From: an uncultured Clostridia bacterium
GTDB taxonomy: Bacteria > Bacillota > Clostridia > UMGS1810
DNA: 64,000 nucleotides
Assembly (NCBI GenBank): GCA_934454585.1
Contig: CAKSFP010000004.1
Coordinates: 62,001-126,000 of the forward strand
Direction of reading: 5' to 3'
In this document: positions 43,156 through 52,351 of the stretch, in pieces
Layout: each line of letters starts with the position of its first letter
Numbering within the stretch: position 1 is the stretch's first letter
Notes under the pieces: generated by a model
Told to the model about the DNA's origin: nothing
Seen by the model: only the letters and a program-made list of their open reading frames with translations
Databases searched by the model: none
Made by a program: the position numbers and the translations under genes

Positions 43156-43158
43156 AGA

Positions 43159-43725
43159 TTAAAGCTTAAACTCATCAAAGAGATTTGTCTTAAGCTCCTC
43201 ACCGATGTTGCCTGTGATGTTCATGTTGCTCGGCACGGCAACGATAATGCCGTTGGAGACCTTCTGCATACTTCCGTCAAGCGCAAATACCGCACCGCTG
43301 AGGAAATCCACAACCTTTTTTGCCATAACCTTATCGAGCATCTCAAGATTGACAATGACAGGCTTGCGCGCCTTCAGATGATTGGTGATATCTCTGCCGT
43401 CGCTGTATTCCGTTGGCTGCACGATAACCATGTTAAGCTGTGTTGCGCCGCCGATGTTCACAAGTTTTGAGCGCTGCGCCATAGACTCGCTCTGATATGA
43501 TGTGCTCTTGTTAAAACTGCCGTATGTCTGCGATCTTGACTTGGAAGCAGGCTCATCAAAGGCCCTGTCCTCTTTTGCCCTTTCGCTTTTGGACGCTCTG
43601 GGTACGCGTACTTTCTTTCTTTCTTCCTTTGCCTCGCCCTGAACCGGTGCACCGACCTCATCCAAAGGTGCATCGGCATCATCAATACCCATTGCTCCCA
43701 TCAACATATCCATGAACTTACTCAT
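43159..43725 (-). CDS. sepF: Cell division protein SepF
   Basis: Membrane anchor and polymer that bundles FtsZ at the septum. The 188 residues include a variable acidic/basic linker (20-90) and the SepF core MVIVQPTEYSDGRDITNHLK, KPVIVNLEMLDKVMAKKVVD, FLSGAVFALDGSMQKVSNGI and IVAVPSNMNI. The N-terminal amphipathic helix MSKFMDMLMGAMGI should bind membrane. It is flanked by yggS upstream (31 nt) and ylmH downstream. Confidence 0.96.
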   Translation of the reverse strand: MSKFMDMLMGAMGIDDADAPLDEVGAPVQGEAKEERKKVRVPRASKSERAKEDRAFDEPASKSRSQTYGSFNKSTSYQSESMAQRSKLVNIGGATQLNMVIVQPTEYSDGRDITNHLKARKPVIVNLEMLDKVMAKKVVDFLSGAVFALDGSMQKVSNGIIVAVPSNMNITGNIGEELKTNLFDEFKL

Positions 43726-43756
43726 GATTTTTCCTCCTAAACCATACCTGCAAAAT

Positions 43757-44434
43757 TTATTTGAACAAAGCCGTTCCTATACGAACCATATGAGAACCCT
43801 CCTCAATAGCCGTTTCAAAATCGCTGCTCATTCCCATAGATAATTTGTCCATACTGATATTATCATATTTTTTTGCCGAAATGTCAACAGCAAGTTGTGA
43901 TAATTGTGCAAAAATTCTTCTGATTTCGTCATTTTGCGCAAATTTGGGTGCCATAGTCATCAAACCGCACACTTTTACATGGGGCATGGCCGACACCTGA
44001 TCCATAAAATCGTATACCTCGGCGGCGGTCATGCCGCTTTTTGACTCTTCACCCGATATATTCACCTCGGCAAGTATGTTCATCACCCTGCCGTGTTTTG
44101 CGCACTGACGGTCTATCTCTGCGGCAAGCGGGACTGTGTCCACTGAGTGGATCATGCACACTTTGTCGGCAATGTACTTCACCTTGTTGCGCTGAAGATG
44201 ACCGATAAGGTGCCAGTGCACATCACCGCAAACCTTGTCATATTTCTCAAGCAGTTCCTGAACACGGTTTTCGCCAAGCTCGGTGAGGCCGAGACGGACC
44301 GCCTCGTTTATTTCGTCAACTGTGCGCGTTTTCGTCACGGCAATCAGAGTGACATCGGACGGATCTCTGCCGCAGCGCTCGCAGGCGGCGGAGATCTGCG
44401 CACGGATGTTTTCAAGATTTTTTTGTATAGACAT
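43757..44434 (-). CDS. yggS: YggS-family PLP homeostasis protein
   Basis: PLP-binding protein (PLPHP) that buffers free cofactor and amino-acid pools; no classical catalytic activity. The 225 residues show the PLP lysine in TLIAVTKTRTVDEINEA, GENRVQELLEKYD, DVHWHLIGHLQRNKVKY, VDTVPLAAEID and GMSSDFETAIEEGSHMVRIG, the phosphate-binding end. The ATG at 44434 follows AGGAG; an earlier ATG at 44443 overlaps that site. First gene of the division block, matching ylmE in Bacillus. Confidence 0.95.
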   Translation of the reverse strand: MSIQKNLENIRAQISAACERCGRDPSDVTLIAVTKTRTVDEINEAVRLGLTELGENRVQELLEKYDKVCGDVHWHLIGHLQRNKVKYIADKVCMIHSVDTVPLAAEIDRQCAKHGRVMNILAEVNISGEESKSGMTAAEVYDFMDQVSAMPHVKVCGLMTMAPKFAQNDEIRRIFAQLSQLAVDISAKKYDNISMDKLSMGMSSDFETAIEEGSHMVRIGTALFK

Positions 44435-44555
44435 AATAAACATCTCCTAAAAGATTTTGAATTTTAGCCGTTTATAAAATTGCCAAAATGCATATTGGCA
44501 GCGTATTTCAATATCATAAATGAGTTTATTTTTCTCTGCTTCATGAATCCCACCA

Positions 44556-44630
44556 CCGCCTGTTTCATCAAATAATATTTTATGAAAATATTATTTGATG
44601 GGCGGTCCCCCTCCCTTTAGGGCAAGGGAG
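44556..44630. repeat. Intergenic hairpin cluster upstream of yggS
   Basis: A perfect 16-bp AT-rich stem (44566-44581 with 44585-44600) inside a GC clamp CCGCC/GGCGG, followed by a second hairpin CCTCCCTT TAGGGC AAGGGAGG. The 335-nt gap 44435-44769 holds this cluster and the family-1 element; I see no gene in it. Confidence 0.65.
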
Positions 44631-44663
44631 GCTTTCCGAAAATTGCAAATTCTGCGCAGAGGC

Positions 44664-44745
44664 GAGGGGGTGTGTATTTTATTTTGAGGGAGCGAGTTCT
44701 GCGCCACTGCACAGCTGTTTGAGCGAGCCAAAATAAAATAGACAT
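44664..44745. repeat. Family-1 palindromic element after the HlyD-like gene
   Basis: GAGGGGGTGTGTATTTTATT then TTGAGGGAGCGAG is mirrored by GAGCGAGCCAAAATAAAATA. The core GCGCCACTGCACAGCTGTTT is a diverged form of the shared core. Confidence 0.75.
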
Positions 44746-44769
44746 CACCGAGCCGACGCACAAACCGCC

Positions 44770-45957
44770 CTACTCCTTGGAATAGGTTATCACTTCATCA
44801 TAGAGCAGCAGATAATTATCCTTGCCTGTGCCGGTTTCCGCAATGGCATTTTTGCCGTCCTTATAGAGCACATTCACCTCTTTGAACTTCTGCTCACCCT
44901 CTGTGAGCACAAAAACGCCCGTCTTGCCGTCGTTATCCACACTGATGGCGTTCGCAGGAATCTTGAGCCCCGTGTATTTGCTGCAGATGAGATCAAAATC
45001 CACCTGTCTGTTTGACATGGCATAATCACTGCTCTGAGTTGATGTGAGTACAACAACATATTTTCCGCCCGACGCCTGAGATATGTAGGACACCGTGGCA
45101 CTTATGTCATCGCTGCCGTCTCCGAAGCGTACAAAAACACTCTTGCCGTTCTCAAGTTCGGACGCTACTCCGTCACTCACAATCGCCGCGATCGACCATT
45201 GATAGTTATCGGTAATCTTGCAGATTACACCGGAATTTAATATATCATCCTTGGTGAATTTCTTTTTCTTTATTGCCTGAAGATCTGCCACGCTGATGCC
45301 CGACACACTTGAGTTTGACACATACTCTTCAAAGCCGTCTATATTTGTTGAATAGAGCCCCGGTGTCGGCGACATGATATCAGTCTTGGACGAATTAAAC
45401 TTGGTTTCGTAATATTCTTTTTGAGATCTCAGTTCTGCAAGGATTGAAGTAGCAGTCGCCGCCGAGCTGTCCGCCGCCGTTTTTTTATCGGACAGGACTT
45501 TCAGGTTTTCTTTGAGAGTGCTTACCTTCTCGGCATCGCGCTGATTTGAGGCTATGATGATGTCACTAACCTTTGAGCTGATGCCGGACTCCACCTTGTA
45601 TGCATCGTTGCTGTGGGAGTCTGCCGCAGACTGCGCCGTAAGCTCGCCTATGCGGCGGTTTATCTCGGTGAGTTTCTTTTGTGATTCCTCGTCTATGTCG
45701 CCTTTGTACACAGTGGCGACCACCTTGTTACGCTTGACAAGCTCGTTCTCCTTGACCTTGGATTCCAGCACACCGTTCTCATCGGAACGGATAACCGTCT
45801 CGTCACGGGCAATGATGCCCTCTAAAGCAAACGATTTTTCCATGGTGCCCATATGTGCCATTTGAGTCTTAACACTCGGGCGCAAAAGCCCTATGCAATT
45901 GTAGAGAATGAATACAACGAACACAATGGTTATCAGCCTGATGATGCCTTTTTTCAT
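44770..45957 (-). CDS. HlyD-like membrane-anchored adaptor protein
   Basis: A 395-residue protein with one N-terminal membrane segment (LITIVFVVFILYNCIGLL), a barrel-sandwich/lipoyl-like region (VIRSDENGVLESKVKENELV), a coiled coil about residues 90-190, and a second beta region. The layout resembles HlyD/AcrA-type adaptors of efflux systems; members near sepF and miaA in Clostridia are uncharacterised (family knowledge). No transporter gene is adjacent. It overlaps miaA as ATGA, so the two are cotranscribed; a role in the envelope is likely, the partner unknown. Confidence 0.85.
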   Translation of the reverse strand: MKKGIIRLITIVFVVFILYNCIGLLRPSVKTQMAHMGTMEKSFALEGIIARDETVIRSDENGVLESKVKENELVKRNKVVATVYKGDIDEESQKKLTEINRRIGELTAQSAADSHSNDAYKVESGISSKVSDIIIASNQRDAEKVSTLKENLKVLSDKKTAADSSAATATSILAELRSQKEYYETKFNSSKTDIMSPTPGLYSTNIDGFEEYVSNSSVSGISVADLQAIKKKKFTKDDILNSGVICKITDNYQWSIAAIVSDGVASELENGKSVFVRFGDGSDDISATVSYISQASGGKYVVVLTSTQSSDYAMSNRQVDFDLICSKYTGLKIPANAISVDNDGKTGVFVLTEGEQKFKEVNVLYKDGKNAIAETGTGKDNYLLLYDEVITYSKE

Positions 45958-46913
45958 GATTCATTCGCCCTCCTGTCAAGAAAATTTTGTATATATTCCG
46001 TGCAGATGCGCGACGCCGCGTCCACGCCGCCCGTCTCGCTGAGATTCACGGTCACATCAGCTTTCGGTGCAAACCATGTCATCTGCCGTTTGGCGTAATG
46101 ACGCGTGTTTATCTTCAATTCCTCCACCGCTTCGTCAAGGGTGCACTCGCCGCTTAAATATGCGACAATCTCCTTGTATCCTATCGCCTGCATAGCCGTG
46201 TTGTCTGCGGTTGCGCCCATGGCAATGAGACGACTCACTTCGTCGACGAGCCCGTCCGCAATCATGGCGTCCACACGGGCGTTTATGCGTTCGTAAAGCT
46301 TTTCCCTGTCACAGGTAAGATATATGTAAAGACAGTCATACGGCGACGGAGCCGCCTTGCTGCGTGCATTGTGCACCGATATCGGCTCGCCCTCGGTGTG
46401 ATAATATTCCAGGGCGCGGATGACGCGCTTAACATTATTGGCGTGGATTTTGTCGGCGCTGACAGGGTCAACCCTGCGCAACATATCGTGCAGAAAATCT
46501 GCGCCTTTCTCATCAGCAAGCTTGCGCAATTTTTCACGATATCCCCCATCCCCGCAACACGGTGAAAACTCAACTCCGTTCACAAGCGAATCAACATACA
46601 ATCCGGTGCCGCCGGCTATTATCGGCAGAATTCCGCGTTCGTGCAAATCCGTAATCACGCCGGAGCAAATCCGCACATAATCGCACACGGAAAAATTCTC
46701 CGTCGGCTCGGCAATGTCTATCATATGATGCACAATTCCCTTTGCTTCCGCCTCAGTCACCTTTGCAGTGCCTATATTCATATGTCTGTATATCTGCATG
46801 GAGTCGGCGGAGATGATCTGTGCACCGAATCTCTTTGCAAGCTCAATTGAAACTGCCGTTTTGCCGACTCCCGTAGGTCCGGCAATAACGACAAGCGGTA
46901 TCTTTTTGTTCAT
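45954..46913 (-). CDS. miaA: tRNA dimethylallyltransferase
   Basis: Adds the dimethylallyl group to A37 of tRNAs that read UNN codons, the substrate for MiaB encoded upstream. The 319 residues contain the P-loop AGPTGVGKTAVSIELAK, ADSMQIYRHMNIGTAK, HHMIDIAEPTENFSV, GGTGLYVDSLVNG, and KRVIRALEYY. The ATG at 46913 follows AAAGGA; the extension to 46955 has no ribosome site. It is placed after mutL, as in many Clostridia. Confidence 0.96.
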   Translation of the reverse strand: MNKKIPLVVIAGPTGVGKTAVSIELAKRFGAQIISADSMQIYRHMNIGTAKVTEAEAKGIVHHMIDIAEPTENFSVCDYVRICSGVITDLHERGILPIIAGGTGLYVDSLVNGVEFSPCCGDGGYREKLRKLADEKGADFLHDMLRRVDPVSADKIHANNVKRVIRALEYYHTEGEPISVHNARSKAAPSPYDCLYIYLTCDREKLYERINARVDAMIADGLVDEVSRLIAMGATADNTAMQAIGYKEIVAYLSGECTLDEAVEELKINTRHYAKRQMTWFAPKADVTVNLSETGGVDAASRICTEYIQNFLDRRANES

Positions 46914-46926
46914 GATATATCCTTTT

Positions 46927-49065
46927 TTACACAATCCTCTTGAACTGTTTTTCAAGATTATATTTCGACATCTTAATCGTTATCGGTCTGCCGTGGGGGC
47001 AGGTGTTTATGTCGGGTAAAGAAAGTATCCGCTCCGCAAGACTCTCCATTTCCTGCATTGACAGTGCCTTGTTGCCCTTTACGGCACGCTTGCACGCCAT
47101 GGTATGCAAGGCGTCCTCAAACAGCTCCGCACCGGCGTCCACACTGCCGTCGCCAAGCAATGTGACAATCTCGTCCACGGTGTCGCGTACAACATCTTCA
47201 TCTTCGGCATAAGGTATCTGCCTTATAATGACACTGCGCTCGCCGAATACATCCATGTCGAACCCAAGGCTTGAGAAAAAGTCGAAATTCTCTCTGCAAA
47301 CCTCAAAATCCATGGGCGAAAAGTCCATTATTATCGGCAGCAAAAGCACCTGCGGCATCTGCCTTTTGTTGCGCCACTCATCCATGAGCTGTTCAAAATA
47401 CAGCCGTTCGTGGGCGGCGTGCTGATCCATGAGGATCATGTCGTTGTCCATCTGTAAGATGATATATGTGTTGAAAACCTGACCGCACACTTTGAAATCC
47501 GCAATTTTTGTTATGGGTTCATCATCCGGCTCGGGTTTGTTTTCTATGTTTGGCTCGGACGCCGTTTCGGCATCTTGAGTATCAGATATTTGCGATTTCT
47601 CCGCCGATTCGCTCATTGTTGCCGTAAGGACATCCGCAGCAGCCTCTGCCGCAGTTTCTTCCCTCACGCTGTGTCCCCCCGAACGGTGCGCAAGCCTTTC
47701 GGGAATGCTCTCGGGTTCTTCGTAAATATCGGCGACCGCAGTCTCGTGCACTTTCGTGTCGGGTGATCCGGCTTCGGTTGGTTCTTCCGCCTGCAGCGGC
47801 TGCGCGGCAAACTCGATTTTTTCTCTGTCACATCCGTTGTCAATCGGTTGCCGCACCGTAGCGGAAACCGTGTTTTCACGCAGCACATCCTCTTTTTCCG
47901 CACTTTGCGCCTTTGGCGAATTTTCCGACTTGACCGGCATTCGAGTGCGGTCGACATTTGCCTTTATGTAGCTGTCCCGCAGCATATTTATCTCCTTGCG
48001 TTCCTCGCGCAAAGGAGTGTCATATGCCGGCGCTTTCATAATCTTTTGCGGCTCGGTGTGCACCATCATCTCAGGTACATACTTACTCTCTGACAATGTG
48101 TTCTTTATCGCCCAGTACACCGCCGAATAAATCTTTTTGTCGTCGGAGAAACGCACTTCCATTTTTGTCGGATGCACATTCACATCCACAAAACCCGCGC
48201 CGAGATGCGTATTTAACACCACAACAGGAAATCTACCCGTCATAAGTGCGGTGCGGTATGCCTCGCTGACCGCGGCGGACATCAGCTTGCTGGAGATGTT
48301 TCTGCCGTTGATATAAAAAATCTGGTGACGCCTGTCCTTGCGCGCTATCGACGCATTGCCTATGTATCCGCTGACTTCTATGCCGTCATCGGCAAATCTG
48401 ACTTCACGCATATTGCGCGCGTAATCTTTGCCGAAAACGGTGTATATAGCATCTATCAGTTTACCGCTGCCGTTTGACTGCAACACGGTTTTGCCGTTGT
48501 TGATAAACTTGACGGCAATCTCGGGATGTGCGAGTACAAGTTTGTTGACGACATCGGTCACATATCCCGTCTCGGCGGCATCGCTCTTTAGAAATTTCAT
48601 CCTGGCCGGAGTGTTGAAAAACAGATCACGCACTATAAAAGTGGTGCCGTTCGGGCAACCGGAGACATCACTCTCGGTTATCTCACCGCCCTCAACCGTC
48701 ACGGAATAGCCGTATTGACTCTCGGCAGTCTTGGTGAAAACCTCGGTCCGTGACACAGCGGCAATGCTTGCAAGCGCCTCGCCGCGGAAACCGAGAGTAT
48801 ATATGGCGTTAAGGTCTGTTTGGGTTTTAATCTTGCTTGTGGCATGGCGCAAAAATGCGCGTTCCACTTCGTCCGCGGCTATGCCGCATCCGTTGTCGCA
48901 CACACGGATGAATGTCATGCCGCCGCGTTTTATCTCTATGGTGATGCTTGTGCTGCCGGCATCCACGGAATTTTCCGCAAGCTCCTTGACCACAGAAGCA
49001 GGTCTTTCAACGACCTCTCCTGCGGCTATCATATTAGCTATTTCCGGCGGCAATACATTAATCAT
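46927..49065 (-). CDS. mutL: DNA mismatch repair endonuclease MutL
   Basis: GHKL ATPase that links mismatch recognition to repair. The 712 residues have the N-terminal ATPase (ELAENSVDAGSTSITIEI, CDNGCGI, GFRGEALASIAAVS), a long variable linker (about 340-510, rich in E, S, P), and a C-terminal dimerisation/nuclease domain with the metal motif DQHAAHERLYFE, ACKRAVKGNKALS and CPHGRP. The endonuclease motif means nicking is intrinsic and no MutH is needed. It overlaps mutS by four bases. Confidence 0.97.
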   Translation of the reverse strand: MINVLPPEIANMIAAGEVVERPASVVKELAENSVDAGSTSITIEIKRGGMTFIRVCDNGCGIAADEVERAFLRHATSKIKTQTDLNAIYTLGFRGEALASIAAVSRTEVFTKTAESQYGYSVTVEGGEITESDVSGCPNGTTFIVRDLFFNTPARMKFLKSDAAETGYVTDVVNKLVLAHPEIAVKFINNGKTVLQSNGSGKLIDAIYTVFGKDYARNMREVRFADDGIEVSGYIGNASIARKDRRHQIFYINGRNISSKLMSAAVSEAYRTALMTGRFPVVVLNTHLGAGFVDVNVHPTKMEVRFSDDKKIYSAVYWAIKNTLSESKYVPEMMVHTEPQKIMKAPAYDTPLREERKEINMLRDSYIKANVDRTRMPVKSENSPKAQSAEKEDVLRENTVSATVRQPIDNGCDREKIEFAAQPLQAEEPTEAGSPDTKVHETAVADIYEEPESIPERLAHRSGGHSVREETAAEAAADVLTATMSESAEKSQISDTQDAETASEPNIENKPEPDDEPITKIADFKVCGQVFNTYIILQMDNDMILMDQHAAHERLYFEQLMDEWRNKRQMPQVLLLPIIMDFSPMDFEVCRENFDFFSSLGFDMDVFGERSVIIRQIPYAEDEDVVRDTVDEIVTLLGDGSVDAGAELFEDALHTMACKRAVKGNKALSMQEMESLAERILSLPDINTCPHGRPITIKMSKYNLEKQFKRIV

Positions 49066-51665
49066 TCTTTATTTACCTCTTTTTGAAGTTGATATAATTC
49101 GTTAAGCGCCTCAATAGGCGTCATTGCCGACAGTTCAAGCCGTCTGATACGGTCGGCAAGCGGAGTCTCGCTCTGTGCAACCTCTTTTTTTGCGGCAATG
49201 CCGCTCTCTATGCCCGAGACGCTCAGTTCTGCGCTCGGCTCTGATTCTATGGCAGAGAGAATCTCTCTGGCACGGGTTATCACCTCGTGCGGCACATTGG
49301 CAAGGTATGCCACTTCTATGCCGAAGCTGTCGTCCGTACCTCCGCGAACAATCTTGCGGAGAAAGGTTATCCCCTCGCCCTTTTTCTTCACGGCAACGGA
49401 ATAGTTCTTCACGCCGTCCAGCTTGTCCTCAAGCTGAGTCAGTTCGTGATAATGTGTAGAGAACAGCGACTTTGCACCGATCCTCTCACTGACATATTCC
49501 ACAACAGACCATGCAATTGACAGTCCGTCAAAGGTACTCGTACCCCTGCCTATCTCATCAAGTATAAGCAAACTGCTCTTGGTTGCACCGCGCAAGATGT
49601 TTGCTACCTCACTCATCTCAACCATAAAAGTGCTCTGACCTGACGCAAGGTCGTCCGATGCCCCCACACGAGTGAATATCTTGTCAACTATGCCCACACG
49701 GCACGCAGACGCCGGCACAAAAGAACCTATCTGTGCCATGAGAACAATGAGCGCCGTCTGTCGCATATAAGTGGATTTGCCCGCCATGTTTGGCCCTGTT
49801 ATTATAGAAAACCGACTGTCGCCGGTGTCAAGATAAGTATCATTCGGTACGAAAAGCGAATCTGTGAGATACTTTTCCACAATGGGGTGCCTGCCGTCCC
49901 TGATGTCTATCACATCGGAATTATCCACCGTCGGTTTGACATAACCGTTCTCCGCCGCAACAGCCGCAAGAGAGCAGAGCACATCGGCAACGGACACAAG
50001 TGTCGCGCACTTCTGCAAGCGCTTTAAGTTTTTGTTGAGCTCACCGCGCACATACATAAAATCCTCATATTCCAGGTCGTTAATGCGCTCACGCGCGCCG
50101 AGAATGGAGTTTTCAAGTTCTTTCAGTTCCTGGGTGATATAGCGTTCGCAGTTGACGAGAGTCTGTTTGCGCACATAGTTGTCCGGCACTTTGTCTATCT
50201 GCGATTTAGACACCTCTATGTAATATCCGAAAACCTTGTTGTAGGATACCTTCATGTTCTTTATCTGAGTTGCCTCTTTTTCGCGCGCCTCAACCTCGGC
50301 TATTTTTTCCGCACCGTGCCCGGCAATATCACGCAGTCTGTCAAGTTCTTTGTCAAAGCCATCCTTTATCATGCCTCCCTCGCGCACAGTGAGCGGCGGT
50401 TCATCATTAACGGCATCGTGCAGCAGAGTGCACAGATCGCGCAGAGTGTCAAAATCACCCGAAAGCGACGAAAGCAACTGACTCTCGCACTGCGACAGTG
50501 CCGAGGCAATCTGCGGCAAAGCGTCAATACTTGTGCGCAGTGACACCAGATCACGCGCGTTGCAAGTGCCGTAAACCACCTTGCTGATTATCCGTTCAAT
50601 ATCGTTTATACCCTTGAGCGCATCGGCAAAGGCGGCACGCAGTTCATACTTTTCCGTCAGCTCCGCAACCGAATCCAGGCGCATATTGATAAGCTTGGAG
50701 TTGACGAGCGGACGGTCGATCCATGCTTTTATGCGGCGCGTGCCCATGGCTGTCTTGGTCTTGTCCAGTATGCCGAAAAGCGAACCTTTCTTCGCCTTGT
50801 CGCGCATGGTCTCGGTTAGCTCCAGGTTGCGCCGTGAGCTGACATCTATGTCCATATATTCGTTGGTTTTATAATACTTGACTGACGACATATGCGACAG
50901 GTTGGTCTTTTGAGTCTCTTTGAGATATTCAAGTATCGCCCCGAGAGACCTGAGCGCAAGCTCCTTACCGTCAAGAGGTGTGTCTGAGAGTGACTGCCAG
51001 CCAAATTTCTCGCAGACAGCCTTTTTGCAGATTTCCGGCTCAAAATACTCACTCTGGAGATATTCGCTGTAGAAATGGAAACGCTTATTAAGCTCCTCAA
51101 ACATCTTTGAATACCTTGCGCCGCCGGGGCTTATGGCAATCTCGGCAGGCTGAAAGCACGCAAGGGTGCTCATGACCGCAGTTTCGTACACATCGCCGTC
51201 TATCTGGGTGGTTATAAGTTCACCTGTTGACACATCGGCAAACGACATTCCGCAGCCGTCATCGTCTATGTAGACGCACGAGAGAAAGTTGTTGTCAGCA
51301 TTCGTCAGCACGGAATCTATGTTTGCCGTGCCGGGTGTAATCACGCGGATTACATCCCTCTTGACGATGCCTTTTGCCGCCTTGGGGTCTTCCACCTGCT
51401 CACAAATGGCAACCTTGTAACCGTTTTTCACAAGCCTGGCTATGTAACCCTCCACGCTGTGAAACGGCACTCCGCACATAGGTGCGCGCTCCTTCATGCC
51501 GCAGTCCTTGCCCGTAAGGGTGATCTCGAGAACCTTTGACGCCGTAAGTGCGTCGTCAAAGAACATCTCATAAAAATCGCCCAGTCGGAAAAACAAAATG
51601 CAATCACTATACTCTTCTTTTATTTTCAGATATTGCTGCATCATCGGTGTGACCGCTGTATCCAT
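49062..51665 (-). CDS. mutS: DNA mismatch repair protein MutS
   Basis: Recognises mismatches and short loops. The 867 residues include the mismatch-binding domain (TPMMQQYLKIKEEYSDCILF, FFRLGDFYEMFFDDA with the wedge Phe-x-Glu), connector and lever domains, and the ATPase: Walker A GPNMAGKSTYMRQ, the DDLASGQSTFMVEM signature, Walker B LLILDEIGRGTSTFDG and the histidine STHYHEL. The C-terminus ends LQKEVNKE. The region between mutS and ylbF (51666-51789) holds two short hairpins. Confidence 0.97.
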   Translation of the reverse strand: MDTAVTPMMQQYLKIKEEYSDCILFFRLGDFYEMFFDDALTASKVLEITLTGKDCGMKERAPMCGVPFHSVEGYIARLVKNGYKVAICEQVEDPKAAKGIVKRDVIRVITPGTANIDSVLTNADNNFLSCVYIDDDGCGMSFADVSTGELITTQIDGDVYETAVMSTLACFQPAEIAISPGGARYSKMFEELNKRFHFYSEYLQSEYFEPEICKKAVCEKFGWQSLSDTPLDGKELALRSLGAILEYLKETQKTNLSHMSSVKYYKTNEYMDIDVSSRRNLELTETMRDKAKKGSLFGILDKTKTAMGTRRIKAWIDRPLVNSKLINMRLDSVAELTEKYELRAAFADALKGINDIERIISKVVYGTCNARDLVSLRTSIDALPQIASALSQCESQLLSSLSGDFDTLRDLCTLLHDAVNDEPPLTVREGGMIKDGFDKELDRLRDIAGHGAEKIAEVEAREKEATQIKNMKVSYNKVFGYYIEVSKSQIDKVPDNYVRKQTLVNCERYITQELKELENSILGARERINDLEYEDFMYVRGELNKNLKRLQKCATLVSVADVLCSLAAVAAENGYVKPTVDNSDVIDIRDGRHPIVEKYLTDSLFVPNDTYLDTGDSRFSIITGPNMAGKSTYMRQTALIVLMAQIGSFVPASACRVGIVDKIFTRVGASDDLASGQSTFMVEMSEVANILRGATKSSLLILDEIGRGTSTFDGLSIAWSVVEYVSERIGAKSLFSTHYHELTQLEDKLDGVKNYSVAVKKKGEGITFLRKIVRGGTDDSFGIEVAYLANVPHEVITRAREILSAIESEPSAELSVSGIESGIAAKKEVAQSETPLADRIRRLELSAMTPIEALNELYQLQKEVNKE

Positions 51666-51700
51666 TTGCTCGCCTCTTTCGTATGCTTCTTATGTATAAT

Positions 51701-51737
51701 GCACCACATAGGGTGCAATTCATGTGCCATCGGGCAC
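51701..51737. repeat. Two short hairpins between ylbF and mutS
   Basis: GCACCACATAGGGTGC (51701-51716) and GTGCCATCGGGCAC (51724-51737), similar to GCACCATCGGGTGC at 31632-31645. They look like small intergenic repeat units. Confidence 0.55.
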
Positions 51738-51789
51738 AATTCATAAAATTATTAATTCCAATTCATCACATCTGCCGCAGGAAGATGTA

Positions 51790-52188
51790 TCAGTGGCAAC
51801 CCCTGCACGACGAACAGCTGCCGGAGCAACCGCTCTGCGCATCATCGCCCTTGACAAAGTGAACTATGATTCCGTTGACCTGATTTATCAATGATGAAAA
51901 CTCTCTGTTCGCCTCAAGATAGGTATTTATTTTATCATTGGTACACAGCTTGATAAACTCCGCCTGAGCATCCATCTGAAGTTTGTCGTATTCCTCCTTG
52001 GTGAGGTCGGGTTTTGACGCTTTTTCCGAGAGTTGCGCACACTTTGCGTTGTATTCGCTCATCATCTTCTGCGCCGCCTCATCGGCAAGATATGTGTCCT
52101 CCGCCTCTTTTGATTTCTTAAACTCTTCACATTCGGCAATCATCATGCCGAGTTCTCTTGCTTTTGTGAGTATTTCGTCTCTGTTCAT
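51790..52188 (-). CDS. ylbF: YlbF family regulator with cysteine-rich tail
   Basis: Small helical protein of the YlbF/YmcA (RicF/RicA) family, which in Bacillus forms a complex with YaaT affecting RNase Y, competence and sporulation. The 132 residues are mostly helical (MNRDEILTKARELGMMIAEC, FIKLCTNDKINTYLEANREF). The tail GCSGSCSSCRGCH is cysteine-rich and may bind metal or an iron-sulfur cluster (the Bacillus complex carries such clusters; inference here). The start at 52188 follows GGAG. It is placed between miaB and mutS; a palindrome separates it from miaB. Confidence 0.88.
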   Translation of the reverse strand: MNRDEILTKARELGMMIAECEEFKKSKEAEDTYLADEAAQKMMSEYNAKCAQLSEKASKPDLTKEEYDKLQMDAQAEFIKLCTNDKINTYLEANREFSSLINQVNGIIVHFVKGDDAQSGCSGSCSSCRGCH

Positions 52189-52200
52189 ATATAAATCTCC

Positions 52201-52335
52201 GTAAATATTATTTTTTGCCGATTTCGCGCAAGCTTTGCACAACGGTCGCGGACTGTTTTCTGCCGCGAAAGGTGCGCTTTGCTCCGAAATCGAGTCTTTT
52301 GTGTGAGCGAGCCAAAATAAAATATACACACAGGA
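52201..52335. repeat. Family-1 related palindromic element between miaB and ylbF
   Basis: The right end is the family-1 TIR (GAGCGAGCCAAAATAAAATA, then TACAC). The left end, TAAATATTATTTTTTGCCG, is a degenerate counterpart. Inner arms CGATTTCG (52219-52226) and CGAAATCG (52285-52292) enclose a different core with its own imperfect hairpin. Confidence 0.65.
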
Positions 52336-52351
52336 GACGGCTCATCTGCCG

